Below, piece by piece: positions 10,701-18,525 of a stretch of 64,000 nt of DNA; positions within the stretch are counted from its first letter, which is position 1, and each line of letters begins with the position of its first letter. Source of the stretch: Mesorhizobium sp. LMG 17147 (lineage in GTDB: Bacteria > Pseudomonadota > Alphaproteobacteria > Rhizobiales > Rhizobiaceae); NCBI RefSeq assembly GCF_024297145.1, contig NZ_JANCTC010000001.1, positions 372,001-436,000 of the forward strand, in the 5' to 3' direction. The notes under the pieces were generated by a model that made no database searches, was not told the origin of the DNA, and saw nothing but the letters and a program-made list of their open reading frames with translations. The translations under genes and the position numbers were made by a program.

Positions 10701-11190
10701 GGCGATCAAGGACGAATACGAGGTGGCGCGGCTTTATACGGACGGCTCCTTTGCCGCAGAGCTCGCAAAGCAGTTCGAGAGCTACGGCAAGCTTGAATTC
10801 CATCTCGCACCGCCGATCATGGGCAGGCGCGGCAGTGACGGGAAGCCGAAGAAATCGAGCTTTGGCCCGTGGATGATGAACGGGTTCCGCCTGCTGGCGG
10901 CGATGAGGGGGCTGCGCGGCACCGCTTTCGACCTGTTCGGCTACAGCGCCGAGAGGCGTATGGAGCGGCAGCTTCTTGCCCTCTATGAAGCCGACCTGGA
11001 GCTTGTCGCCGGCGCGCTGGCGCCGGGCAAGATCGAGGCCGCTGCCGCGCTTGTTTCGGTACCGGCGCTCATCCGCGGCTTTGGCCACGTCAAGCAGGCC
11101 AGTGCCGAAAAAGCCGCCGGCGAACGCCAGCGCCTGCTCGACCGCCTCTCGACGGCGCCGCTGCGGCCGCAACTTCAAGCCGCCGAATAA
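7711..11190 (+). CDS. indolepyruvate ferredoxin oxidoreductase family protein (fused alpha/beta)
   Basis: A 1,159-residue cytoplasmic enzyme that oxidatively decarboxylates aryl- or branched-chain 2-oxo acids to acyl-CoA, passing electrons to ferredoxin. It begins with the family block TAGFVSGYRGSPLGG (pyrimidine-binding domain). It then has the TPP domain with CSGCPHNSSTK and GIGCHFMALWMDRN (residues about 430-470), a cysteine-rich cluster CEGCGDCGVQSNC with later Cys (about residues 630-680), and the gamma-type domain from GVGGTGVVTIGAVLGMAAHLEG onward. ATG 7711 is chosen over upstream codons because AGGAAA precedes it and MTLHNVALDDKFDLAKERIFLSG is the usual opening. The 224 bp before the gene show no other ORF or clear motif. 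Confidence 0.93.
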   Translation: MTLHNVALDDKFDLAKERIFLSGAQAVIRMLLMQRERDRRAGLNTAGFVSGYRGSPLGGLDMQLWKARNQLAQSDIVFQPGLNEELAATACWGSQQAELLGEGTHDGVFSVWYGKGPGVDRSGDVFRHANLAGSSKHGGVLALMGDDHMAESSTNAHATEFLFVDTMVPILNPAGVQEIIDYGLYGFAMSRFAGTWAAIKCVKDNIESTASVDAALDRLDIVVPDFDMPPGGLNIRNEIDMLGQEERLHEYKRAAASAFIHANGLNRIVYSGGSSARLGIVTIGKSYLDVRQALEDIGIDEAAANRIGIRLFKVGCPWPLDLQHVADFARGLDTIVVVEEKRSLIEVQLRENLYGTATQPVIVGKKDERGDWLFPAKGALDPNDIAIALGERILRTIGPSEEIAARVAKLRQFQAMLADTSDIASRTPFFCSGCPHNSSTKVPDGSLAAAGIGCHFMALWMDRNTVGFTAMGGEGAQWVGQAPFSKREHIFQNLGDGTYNHSGVLAIRFALSTDANITYKILYNDAVAMTGGQPHEGGLTVDMIARQVRAEGVQSIAIVTDEPDKYTGKVEFPAGATIHHRDDLDLVQRELRSVKGVSVLLYDQTCAAEKRRRRKRGTFPDPDKRIFINELVCEGCGDCGVQSNCVSIQPVETEFGRKRKIDQSSCNKDFSCVNGFCPSFVTVHGAKIRKAEGIAGAADPLAGVPAPAQFTLGEQGWAAIIDGVGGTGVVTIGAVLGMAAHLEGKGCGMIDMAGLAQKGGSVFTHVRIARTPDDIHAIRVSAGKADLVLGCDLVVSGAKKVLAAVREGHTIFLANTAEIMPGEFARSADFSLPVERLKKAIRTAAGDDKAHFFDATRTATALFGSSLGANMFMLGFAFQHGGLPLSAEAVEKAIELNGEAVAMNVAAFRWGRRAAHQPDFVRGLLAQPGKATQPAATPETLDDMISRRVASLTAYQNAAYGKRYADRLAALRKAETDAVPGSTVVTEAAAKNLFKLMAIKDEYEVARLYTDGSFAAELAKQFESYGKLEFHLAPPIMGRRGSDGKPKKSSFGPWMMNGFRLLAAMRGLRGTAFDLFGYSAERRMERQLLALYEADLELVAGALAPGKIEAAAALVSVPALIRGFGHVKQASAEKAAGERQRLLDRLSTAPLRPQLQAAE

Positions 11191-11305
11191 TTCCGCGCTC
11201 TGACACCCCTTGTTTACCTGAACTGTAGTTTCCCTGCTTCCGCAGCGTCACCAATGGATGCCGGCAGGGCTCGAAACGCCGCTCTAAACCTTTCTTAAGG
11301 CCAAT

Positions 11306-13654
11306 GTGACACTGCTGGGTTTCCCAGGGTTGGGTCCAGGCGTGCATCTGAGACGAAAAAACGAGATTCCGGTCGACGTTTACATTCCGTTCGTGGAAAC
11401 GCTGTTTCGCGACGGCGTGACGCTTTCGATCGGCATTGTCGCGCAGAGCTTCCTGATTGGCCTTGTCTGGTGGAAAAGCGGCGACCCGCTTTATCTGCTT
11501 GTCGCTATCACGATGGTTCTTGTCGGCATCTTCCGGATGAGAAACTTCCGGAAATACAACAGCTTGCCCCCGCCGACGACCTGGGAAGAGGCGCACAAGC
11601 GCGAGAACGACTATATCCTCTACGGGTCCTTGCACGGGCTCACGCTTGGCGCGTTCTGCCTGCTTGGCATCTATTTTGCGCGCGACAATTTCGCTGAGAT
11701 CGCCTCCGTCTGCCTGACGCTGGCCACGGCCACCTCCATTGCCGGGCGCAACTATGGCTCTCCGCGCATGGTCACTATTCTCACGCTTGCCTTGACGTGG
11801 CCAATCTCGTTGGGGTTCCTTCTGCGTGGCGACATTTACCACATCCTTCTCGGGCTCCTGTCTGCGCCGTTCCTGTTTGCGATCCGCAAATTCGCCAACA
11901 CTGTCCGCGATGTACTTTTCGCCGCTGTCTCGGAAGAAAAAAAGGCGAATCGCATTGCGCAACGTTTCAACCGTGCGCTCAACACCATGTCGCATGGCCT
12001 TGTCATGCTCGGTCCCGACGGCCGGGTGGCGGTGGCCAATGCCGAAGCCGCGAACCTGATGTCGCTCAAATCGGCCGATGCGCTGCTCGGCCGCTCTATC
12101 CACGGTCTGCTGATGCGTGGGGTTGCCGGCGGCATGCTGGCGCCGAAGGATTGCCGCTACATCGAAGCCCAGCTGACGCGTGCGTTGCGCGAGGGCCGCG
12201 ACCGAAAGGTCCTGGTCTCGCTCGCCAACGGCCAGCACTATGAATTTTCGGCGCGCGAGGGCAGCCAGGAACTGGGCGTCGTCACTTTCGAGGATGTGAC
12301 CGCCCGCGTCGAGGCGGAAGACAAGATCCGCTTCATGGCGCGTTACGACAGTCTCACCGGTCTGCCCAACCGCGCCTATTTCCATGAGTTGGTGATGGAA
12401 GCCATGGCCTCGGGCGATCCAGACCGTCTCTGCGGGCTTGCCGTGCTTGACCTCGATGATTTCAAGAGCGTCAATGATACGCTCGGCCATCCGGTCGGCG
12501 ACGGTTTGATCTACGCGGTTGCCGAGCGGCTGGCCGCGGTCGCCGGGCCAGGCATCACCGTCAGCCGCTTCGGTGGCGACGAGTTCATGATCTTCTTCGA
12601 GCGCATCGAGGATGAGAGCCACCTGACCGGCCAGATCGACGAGATCTTCGTTGACCTGCAGGGCGAGGTCGATGTCGCCGGCCACGGATTACGCATCCAG
12701 GCCAGCGGCGGCGCGGTGCTGTCGCGGGTCAAGGATACCGACGTCGACGCCATGATCGTCAAGGCCGACCTTGCACTCTACAAGGCCAAGGAGCTTGGCA
12801 AGAACGGTTGGCGGCTGTTCGAGGCTTCGATGGATGCTGCCTTCCGCAGCCGTCAGCTGATGAAGGCGGACCTGCGCAGCGCCGTGGAAAACAACGAATT
12901 GCGGGTGGTCTATCAGCCGATCGTGGCGATGAGCACGATGCGTATCGCCAGTTGCGAAGCGCTGTGCCGCTGGGATCATCCCGATCTCGGGCCGATTTCC
13001 CCCGGTATCTTTATTCCGCTGGCGGAGGAAATGGGGATTATTTCCGACATCAGCACCTTCGTCCTGCATGCGGCCTGCAAGGAATGCGCCAAATGGCCGG
13101 CCCAAACCAGCGTCTCGGTCAATCTCTCGGCCAAGGATTTTCGTAACCGCGACGTCATCCAGAAGGTTCGCGAGGCGCTTGCCGGTTCCGGTCTGCCGGC
13201 CGGCCGCCTCGAGATCGAGGTCACCGAGACGGCGCTGCTCGACGACAAGTCGCTGACACGCCAATATATCGAGGAGTTGAAGCGGCTCGGCGTGCGCATT
13301 GCGCTCGACGATTTCGGTACCGGCTATTCGAGCCTCAGCTATCTCCACAAACTACCGCTCGACAAAATCAAGATCGATCGCTCGTTCCTGATCGACGTCA
13401 CCCAGAACAGCCGGTCGCTCGAATTGCTCAAGGGCATCGTCAACCTGTCGCGACCGCTGGGACTTTCAGTCACCGTCGAAGGTGTCGAGACCTTCGAACA
13501 GCTCAAGATCCTGGCATTGCAGGTCAAGCCGGACCTGGTCCAGGGCTTTCTGTTCGGATCTGCGCTCAGCGCGTCCGGCATCGAGACCATGTCGAGCACG
13601 GTTTGGCCTTTCGCCAAGGATATTAAGACAGCAAGGAAGGCGACGCGACGCTGA
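11306..13654 (+). CDS. membrane-anchored GGDEF-EAL cyclic-di-GMP protein
   Basis: Up to 782 residues. About five N-terminal hydrophobic helices (residues about 25-200) form a membrane sensor region, followed by a PAS-like segment (NRALNTMSHGLVMLGPDGRV), a GGDEF domain and an EAL domain. The cyclase site is intact (SRFGGDEF) but there is no RxxD inhibitory site just before it. The phosphodiesterase site also looks intact: CEALCRW, SVNLSAKD, EVTETALL, DDFGTGYSS, KIKIDRSF, TVEGVET. It could therefore make or degrade c-di-GMP depending on signal. The start is uncertain: GTG 11306 gives the longest frame and GTG 11342 (VHLRRKNEIPVDVY) is an alternative; neither has a strong ribosome site. Confidence 0.9.
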   Translation: MTLLGFPGLGPGVHLRRKNEIPVDVYIPFVETLFRDGVTLSIGIVAQSFLIGLVWWKSGDPLYLLVAITMVLVGIFRMRNFRKYNSLPPPTTWEEAHKRENDYILYGSLHGLTLGAFCLLGIYFARDNFAEIASVCLTLATATSIAGRNYGSPRMVTILTLALTWPISLGFLLRGDIYHILLGLLSAPFLFAIRKFANTVRDVLFAAVSEEKKANRIAQRFNRALNTMSHGLVMLGPDGRVAVANAEAANLMSLKSADALLGRSIHGLLMRGVAGGMLAPKDCRYIEAQLTRALREGRDRKVLVSLANGQHYEFSAREGSQELGVVTFEDVTARVEAEDKIRFMARYDSLTGLPNRAYFHELVMEAMASGDPDRLCGLAVLDLDDFKSVNDTLGHPVGDGLIYAVAERLAAVAGPGITVSRFGGDEFMIFFERIEDESHLTGQIDEIFVDLQGEVDVAGHGLRIQASGGAVLSRVKDTDVDAMIVKADLALYKAKELGKNGWRLFEASMDAAFRSRQLMKADLRSAVENNELRVVYQPIVAMSTMRIASCEALCRWDHPDLGPISPGIFIPLAEEMGIISDISTFVLHAACKECAKWPAQTSVSVNLSAKDFRNRDVIQKVREALAGSGLPAGRLEIEVTETALLDDKSLTRQYIEELKRLGVRIALDDFGTGYSSLSYLHKLPLDKIKIDRSFLIDVTQNSRSLELLKGIVNLSRPLGLSVTVEGVETFEQLKILALQVKPDLVQGFLFGSALSASGIETMSSTVWPFAKDIKTARKATRR

Positions 13655-13804
13655 CTTCGCGCTGAAAAACCGCGCATTTTAGTATAATTGTATTAATTAT
13701 TAACCTTAACGAACGGTAAACGACCTCCTGCTTATTTTCAGCTTTACATCTCATGACCCGTCCGTAGTGTCGGCTGGTGGCGGTAATCGCGGGGAATAGA
13801 GTTC

Positions 13805-14584
13805 ATGTGTGCCCAGTTGAGTTCGCTCGGCCATGCGGCGGGCGCTGGTGGGAAAGATGCGTCCGAGACCATATCCAGCTTCGCCAGGAATATTTCGGCG
13901 ATGCTGGAGCGGACGGAATACCGCCGTTGCGACAAGGGCGAGGATCTCGAAGACATCTATCGCCTACGCTACAAGTCGTACCGTTCCAACGATATGGTTC
14001 CCGACAACGAGAACCACACCATTCACGACGAACTCGACGAGGTGCCTAACGTCTTCCGGTTCGGTGTCTATATCGACCAGGAACTCGTCAGCACGCTGCG
14101 TATTCATCACGTCACGCTGTCGACGCCAAGATCGCCTTCCACCAAGGCTTTTGGTGACATCGTAATGCCGATGCTGGGGGAGGGCATGAGCTTCATCTGC
14201 CCCAGTCGGTTCGCCTCCGACCCGGAATGGTCGCGCGTCTATCCGCAGATACCTTATCTCACGTTGCGGCTCGCCGGCATGGCATGTTTTCACTTCAACG
14301 CGCCCTATTGTCTTTCGACCATTCGCGAGGATCACGCCGGCTTCTACAAGCGGATCTACTATGCCGAGAAGATCAGCGAGCCTCGTGCCTACCCTGGCGT
14401 CTATAACAAGGTCGTGCTCTACCGCGCCGACGTCGGCGCCATCCGCGAGCGGTCGCTATCGCGCTTTCCGTTCTTCCGTTCGACGCCGATGGAGCAGCGC
14501 ATGTTGTTCGATAAGCCCGGTGCCGGCGAACTCGCGCCGCTGACCATCCTGCCCACCGCCAAGTATTTTCGCGAAGCCGCCTGA
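13805..14584 (+). CDS. FeeM-like N-acyl amino acid synthase / autoinducer-synthase-fold acyltransferase
   Basis: A 259-residue protein of the GNAT/acyl-homoserine-lactone-synthase fold. Recognisable features are RCDKGEDLEDIYRLRYKSYRSNDMVPDNENH near residues 40-70 (the Y-RY--Y of this fold) and a strand carrying a charged LVSTLRIHHVTL. Conserved PSRFASDPEW and a C-terminal half with FHFNAPYCLSTIREDHAGFYKRI follow. FeeM proteins transfer a fatty acyl chain from acyl carrier protein to an amino acid. No acyl carrier gene is adjacent. It follows the GGDEF-EAL gene after 150 bp of AT-rich DNA (13680-13735), which probably holds its own promoter. Product and role are unknown. Confidence 0.7.
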   Translation: MCAQLSSLGHAAGAGGKDASETISSFARNISAMLERTEYRRCDKGEDLEDIYRLRYKSYRSNDMVPDNENHTIHDELDEVPNVFRFGVYIDQELVSTLRIHHVTLSTPRSPSTKAFGDIVMPMLGEGMSFICPSRFASDPEWSRVYPQIPYLTLRLAGMACFHFNAPYCLSTIREDHAGFYKRIYYAEKISEPRAYPGVYNKVVLYRADVGAIRERSLSRFPFFRSTPMEQRMLFDKPGAGELAPLTILPTAKYFREAA

Positions 14585-14703
14585 ACGAGCCCATGGAGCC
14601 TTCCGATCGCTTCGGCGTTCTGGGCAAGGGTGCTGGTGGTAGGTCGGCATGGCCGACATCCATCACGCACCGCTTCGATAGCGATCCGATCAAAGGAACC
14701 GAT

Positions 14704-14853
14704 ATGACCATTTCCACGCTCGCCCTTACCCCGCTTATCTCGCTGATTGCAGGCGTGCTGATCCTGGTGATGCCGCGGCTGCTCAATTATATCGTCGCCC
14801 TTTATCTGATCGTTGTCGGCCTGCTCGGGCTGTTCCCCCATCTCGCCGGCTGA
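14704..14853 (+). CDS. DUF3096 small membrane protein
   Basis: A 49-residue, almost wholly hydrophobic protein: MTISTLALTPLISLIAGVL, then ILVMPRLLNYIVALYLIVVG, ending LLGLFPHLAG. This matches the DUF3096 pattern of two helices joined by a MPRLLNY turn. AAAGGA lies seven bases before ATG 14704, so this start is preferred over an in-frame upstream one. Function unknown. It follows the acyltransferase gene by 119 bp and could share its transcript. The 173 bp after it contain no gene. Confidence 0.75.
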   Translation: MTISTLALTPLISLIAGVLILVMPRLLNYIVALYLIVVGLLGLFPHLAG

Positions 14854-15026
14854 CGACATCGGCAATAGCGGACCTGCCATCCATTGTGATTGGTATCGCC
14901 GCGCTCCGCGCAGAGATTTCAAGTTTTGCTTGAGATTGTTGGCTGCCGCGATGCGGCAATAGCGCCATTGCCCTTAACGCGGCTTTTCGCTATGTGCCTG
15001 AAAGATGTCTTCGAAGGGGTATTCCA

Positions 15027-15251
15027 ATGGCTGAACACACGCCGACCGGTCCTGTCGAACTGGGCGCGAAGATGGACTATGCCGAGCACGACCGCACCTA
15101 TGCCGGCTTTGTGATGCTGGCCAAATATGGGTCGCTATTTTGCGCCGCCGTGCTTCTTGCCATGGCGTTCGGCTTCTTTGTGGGCGGCTTCTTCTCGGCG
15201 ACTATCCTGTTCGTGCTGATCCTGGCCATCGGCGCTTTTATTCTCCGATAA
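15027..15251 (+). CDS. aa3-type cytochrome c oxidase subunit IV (bacterial COX4_pro_2)
   Basis: A 74-residue small subunit of the aa3 oxidase. The N-terminal region (GAKMDYAEHDRTYAGFVMLAKYG) carries the family hallmark MDYAEHDRTY, followed by two closely spaced hydrophobic stretches that end the protein (LLAMAFGFFVGGFFSATILF). ATG 15027 is taken over an in-frame ATG 33 bases upstream because it gives the normal family length and has GAAGGGG before it. In many rhizobia this gene sits directly before the transhydrogenase operon, as here, and is separate from the main cox genes. Confidence 0.85.
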   Translation: MAEHTPTGPVELGAKMDYAEHDRTYAGFVMLAKYGSLFCAAVLLAMAFGFFVGGFFSATILFVLILAIGAFILR

Positions 15252-15332
15252 CTCCTCCAACCTTTGTCGAAGGCGCCGCCGCGGACGGTCGGTGTCTTGC
15301 GGTAACAGGGTTCCGGCCGAAAGGATCGTGCG

Positions 15333-16607
15333 GTGGGACAGACGGTTTTCATCCCTCGTGAGCTCGACGCAAACGAGCCTCGCGTCGCGGCCTCGCCCGA
15401 TACGGTGAAGCGGCTGGCAGCGCTGGGTTTCAACGTAATCGTGGAAACCGGCGCCGGCACGGCGTCGCGCATTCCCGACGAGGAGTTTGCCAAGGCGGGC
15501 GCCGCGATTGGCAAAGCCGGCGATGCCGCCAAGGCCGACGTGGTGCTAAAGGTGCGCCGCCCCATGGACGTCGAGCTGAAGGGCTACAAGTCCGGCGCCG
15601 CTGTCATCGCGATCATGGATCCCTACGGCAACGATGCTGCCGTCGCAGCCCTTGCCAGGGCCGGTGTTACTGCCTTCTCCATGGAGTTCATGCCGCGCAT
15701 CACCCGGGCGCAATCGATGGACGTTCTATCCAGCCAGGCCAACCTCGCCGGCTACCAGGCGGTGATCGATGCGGCTGCCGAATATGACCGGGCGCTGCCG
15801 ATGATGATGACGGCGGCTGGCACGGTGCCGGCTGCGAAGGCGTTCGTCATGGGCGTCGGCGTCGCCGGTCTGCAGGCCATCGCCACCGCGCGCCGCCTCG
15901 GCGCCGTGGTCACCGCCACCGACGTGCGCCCGGCCGCCAAGGAGCAGGTCGCCTCGCTCGGCGCAAAATTCCTGGCCGTCGAGGACGAGGAGTTCAAGGC
16001 GGCTGAGACGGCTGGCGGCTACGCCAAGGAAATGTCGAAGGAGTACCAGGCCAAGCAGGCGGCGCTGACCGCCGAGCACATCGCCAAGCAGGACATCGTC
16101 ATCACCACGGCGCTCATCCCCGGCCGGCCAGCGCCGAAGCTGGTTTCGGCGGCGATGGTCGCCTCGATGAAACCCGGCTCCGTGATCGTCGACCTCGCGG
16201 TCGAGCGCGGCGGCAATGTCGAGAGCGCCGTGCCCGGGAAGGTGGTGACCACCGCCAACGGGGTAAAGATCGTCGGCCATCTCAACGTTCCCGGTCGCGT
16301 CGCCGCCTCGGCCTCGCTTCTCTATGCCAGGAATCTCTATGCCTTCCTCGAGACGCTGGTCGATAAGGCGACGAAGACGCTTGCCATCAACCGCGACGAC
16401 GAGCTGGTCAAGGCAACCATGCTGACCGATGCCGGCAAGGTCGTGCATCCCGCGTTCGTCAGGGCTGAACAGGAGTCACCAAAGGGCCAACATGTCGAAC
16501 CACCGGCCATTCCGGCGAGGACGATGGTTGCCGAGGCTTCGGCGAAGCCGGCTGCGAAGAGACCAGCCGCTTCGAGGAAGCCCAAGACCACCGGAGGGAT
16601 CGCGTGA
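15333..16607 (+). CDS. pntA: NAD(P) transhydrogenase subunit alpha, soluble part
   Basis: NAD(H)-binding domain I of the proton-translocating transhydrogenase, 424 residues. GTG 15333 follows AAAGGA and yields [21 protein letters not shown], the standard PntA opening. The family motifs [20 protein letters not shown] and the dinucleotide fold [18 protein letters not shown] (around residue 170) are present, as is [13 protein letters not shown]. The C-terminus ends in a Lys/Pro/Ala-rich linker in place of membrane helices, since the helices are encoded by the next gene. Makes NADPH from NADH using the proton gradient. Confidence 0.94.
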   Translation: MGQTVFIPRELDANEPRVAASPDTVKRLAALGFNVIVETGAGTASRIPDEEFAKAGAAIGKAGDAAKADVVLKVRRPMDVELKGYKSGAAVIAIMDPYGNDAAVAALARAGVTAFSMEFMPRITRAQSMDVLSSQANLAGYQAVIDAAAEYDRALPMMMTAAGTVPAAKAFVMGVGVAGLQAIATARRLGAVVTATDVRPAAKEQVASLGAKFLAVEDEEFKAAETAGGYAKEMSKEYQAKQAALTAEHIAKQDIVITTALIPGRPAPKLVSAAMVASMKPGSVIVDLAVERGGNVESAVPGKVVTTANGVKIVGHLNVPGRVAASASLLYARNLYAFLETLVDKATKTLAINRDDELVKATMLTDAGKVVHPAFVRAEQESPKGQHVEPPAIPARTMVAEASAKPAAKRPAASRKPKTTGGIA

Positions 16608-17029
16608 TGGATCAGACTCTGCAGAAAGCCCTCGACCAGCTCGACCAGGCGACAGCTGCCGTGCGGCTCGCGGTTCAGAACCTGGCGGCCGCGCCCGGCA
16701 CCGAAGCGGCGGGTGACGCCGCTCACGCGCTGTCCGGCGGTGCCATCGATCCCTTCGTCTTCCGCTTCGCCATCTTCGTGCTGGCGATCTTCGTCGGCTA
16801 CTACGTCGTCTGGTCGGTGACGCCGGCGCTGCACACGCCATTGATGGCCGTCACCAACGCCATTTCCTCCGTCATCGTAGTCGGCGCGTTGCTGGCCGTC
16901 GGCATCTCGGCCTCGGGCATCGCCACCGGCTTCGGCTTCGTTGCGCTGATGCTGGTATCGGTCAACATCTTCGGCGGCTTCCTCGTCACCCAGCGCATGC
17001 TGGCTATGTACAAGAAGAAGGAAAAGTAG
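16607..17029 (+). CDS. NAD(P) transhydrogenase subunit alpha, membrane part
   Basis: A 140-residue membrane subunit that corresponds to the C-terminal helices of single-chain PntA. It has a helical N-terminal segment ([20 protein letters not shown]) and four hydrophobic helices including [16 protein letters not shown] and [19 protein letters not shown] 16607 overlaps the pntA stop (GTGATG), so translation is coupled; GTG 16604 is the other option. Split alpha subunits of this kind are usual in Alphaproteobacteria. Confidence 0.92.
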   Translation: MDQTLQKALDQLDQATAAVRLAVQNLAAAPGTEAAGDAAHALSGGAIDPFVFRFAIFVLAIFVGYYVVWSVTPALHTPLMAVTNAISSVIVVGALLAVGISASGIATGFGFVALMLVSVNIFGGFLVTQRMLAMYKKKEK

Positions 17030-17035
17030 GCCGCT

Positions 17036-18433
17036 ATGAACGCCAACTTCGCTTCCTTTCTCTATCTGGTCTCCGGCATCCTGTTCATCCTGGCATTGCG
17101 CGGCCTGTCGCATCCGACCACCAGCCGCCAGGGCAACATGTACGGCATGGTCGGCATGGGCATTGCCATCGCCACGACGCTGGCTCTGGCCACCCCTTCC
17201 GCCGGTCGCTTCGCGCTGATCGTGCTCGGGCTGCTGATCGGCGGCTCGGTGGGTGCGGTCACGGCACGGCGCATCGCCATGACCTCGATGCCGCAGCTGG
17301 TCGCCGCCTTTCACTCGCTGGTCGGTCTTGCTGCGGTCATGGTGGCGGCCGCCGCCATCTATGCACCGGAAAGCTTCGGCATCGGCACCGTCGCCGATAT
17401 TCATGCCCAGGCGCTGATCGAGATGAGCCTCGGCGTTGCCATTGGCGCGATCACCTTCACCGGCTCGGTCATCGCCTTCTTGAAGCTCGACGGCCGCATG
17501 TCGGGCAAGCCGATCATGATCGGTGGCCGCCACTTTATCAACGCGGCGCTGGGCATTGCGCTGATCGTGCTGCTCGTGCTGCTCGTCACCAGCGAGTCCA
17601 AGCTGGTGTTCTGGCTGATCGTTGCCGGCTCGCTGGTGCTGGGCGTCCTTCTCATCATCCCGATCGGCGGCGCCGATATGCCGGTGGTGGTGTCGATGCT
17701 GAATTCCTATTCCGGCTGGGCCGCCGCCGCACTCGGTTTCACGCTCGGCAATCTGGCGCTGATCATCACCGGCGCTCTGGTCGGTTCATCGGGCGCCATC
17801 CTGTCCTACATCATGTGCAAAGGCATGAACCGGAGCTTCATCTCGGTCATCCTCGGCGGCTTCGGCGGGGAGACATCAGCCATTGCCAACGACGGCATCG
17901 AGCGCACGGTCAAGCAGGGCTCGGCCGAGGATGCCGCCTATCTGATGATGAATGCGCAAAAGGTCATCATCGTGCCCGGCTACGGCATGGCCGTCGCCCA
18001 GGCGCAGCACGCGCTGCGCGAGATGGCCGATAAGCTCAAGGCCAACGGCGTCGACGTCAAATACGCCATCCACCCGGTTGCCGGCCGCATGCCCGGCCAC
18101 ATGAACGTGCTCTTGGCCGAAGCCAACGTGCCTTATGACGAAGTGTTCGAGCTGGAGGACATCAACTCTGAGTTCGCGCAGGCCGACGTTGCCTATGTCA
18201 TCGGCGCCAACGACGTCACCAATCCCTCGGCTCGTGACGACAAATCCTCACCGATCTACGGCATGCCAATCCTCGACGTCGACAAGGCGCGCACTTGCCT
18301 GTTCGTCAAGCGCTCGCTTGGCTCCGGCTATGCCGGCATCGACAACACGCTGTTCTACAAGGACGGCACCATGATGCTGCTCGGCGACGCCAAGAAGATG
18401 ACCGAGGAGATCGTCAAGGCCATGGATCACTGA
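17036..18433 (+). CDS. pntB: NAD(P) transhydrogenase subunit beta
   Basis: A 465-residue protein with eight or nine membrane helices (residues 1-260) and the NADP(H)-binding domain III at the C-terminus. Domain III shows VIIVPGYGMAVAQAQHA, the HPVAGRMPGHMNVLLAEA loop and the VIGANDVTNPSAR motif, all diagnostic for PntB. It starts six bases after the alpha-2 gene and ends the operon just ahead of an intrinsic terminator. Confidence 0.95.
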   Translation: MNANFASFLYLVSGILFILALRGLSHPTTSRQGNMYGMVGMGIAIATTLALATPSAGRFALIVLGLLIGGSVGAVTARRIAMTSMPQLVAAFHSLVGLAAVMVAAAAIYAPESFGIGTVADIHAQALIEMSLGVAIGAITFTGSVIAFLKLDGRMSGKPIMIGGRHFINAALGIALIVLLVLLVTSESKLVFWLIVAGSLVLGVLLIIPIGGADMPVVVSMLNSYSGWAAAALGFTLGNLALIITGALVGSSGAILSYIMCKGMNRSFISVILGGFGGETSAIANDGIERTVKQGSAEDAAYLMMNAQKVIIVPGYGMAVAQAQHALREMADKLKANGVDVKYAIHPVAGRMPGHMNVLLAEANVPYDEVFELEDINSEFAQADVAYVIGANDVTNPSARDDKSSPIYGMPILDVDKARTCLFVKRSLGSGYAGIDNTLFYKDGTMMLLGDAKKMTEEIVKAMDH

Positions 18434-18473
18434 AAAGGCCTCGTTGCCAATTCACTGCCGATCGTCGAATACG

Positions 18474-18497
18474 GCCCGGCTCTGCGCCGGGCTTTTT
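18474..18497 (+). terminator. intrinsic terminator after pntB
   Basis: GCCCGGC (18474-18480) and GCCGGGC (18486-18492) form a seven-pair GC stem with loop TCTGC, followed by TTTTT (18493-18497). It lies 40 bases after the pntB stop and before the next gene. Confidence 0.88.
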
Positions 18498-18525
18498 CTT
18501 GGCTGTTACCGGTTCTGAAGCTACG

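Noticed and set aside
11090-12685. 531-codon frame on the minus strand across the oxidoreductase end and the GGDEF-EAL gene
   Set aside because: Overlaps two supported genes and has no recognisable domain.
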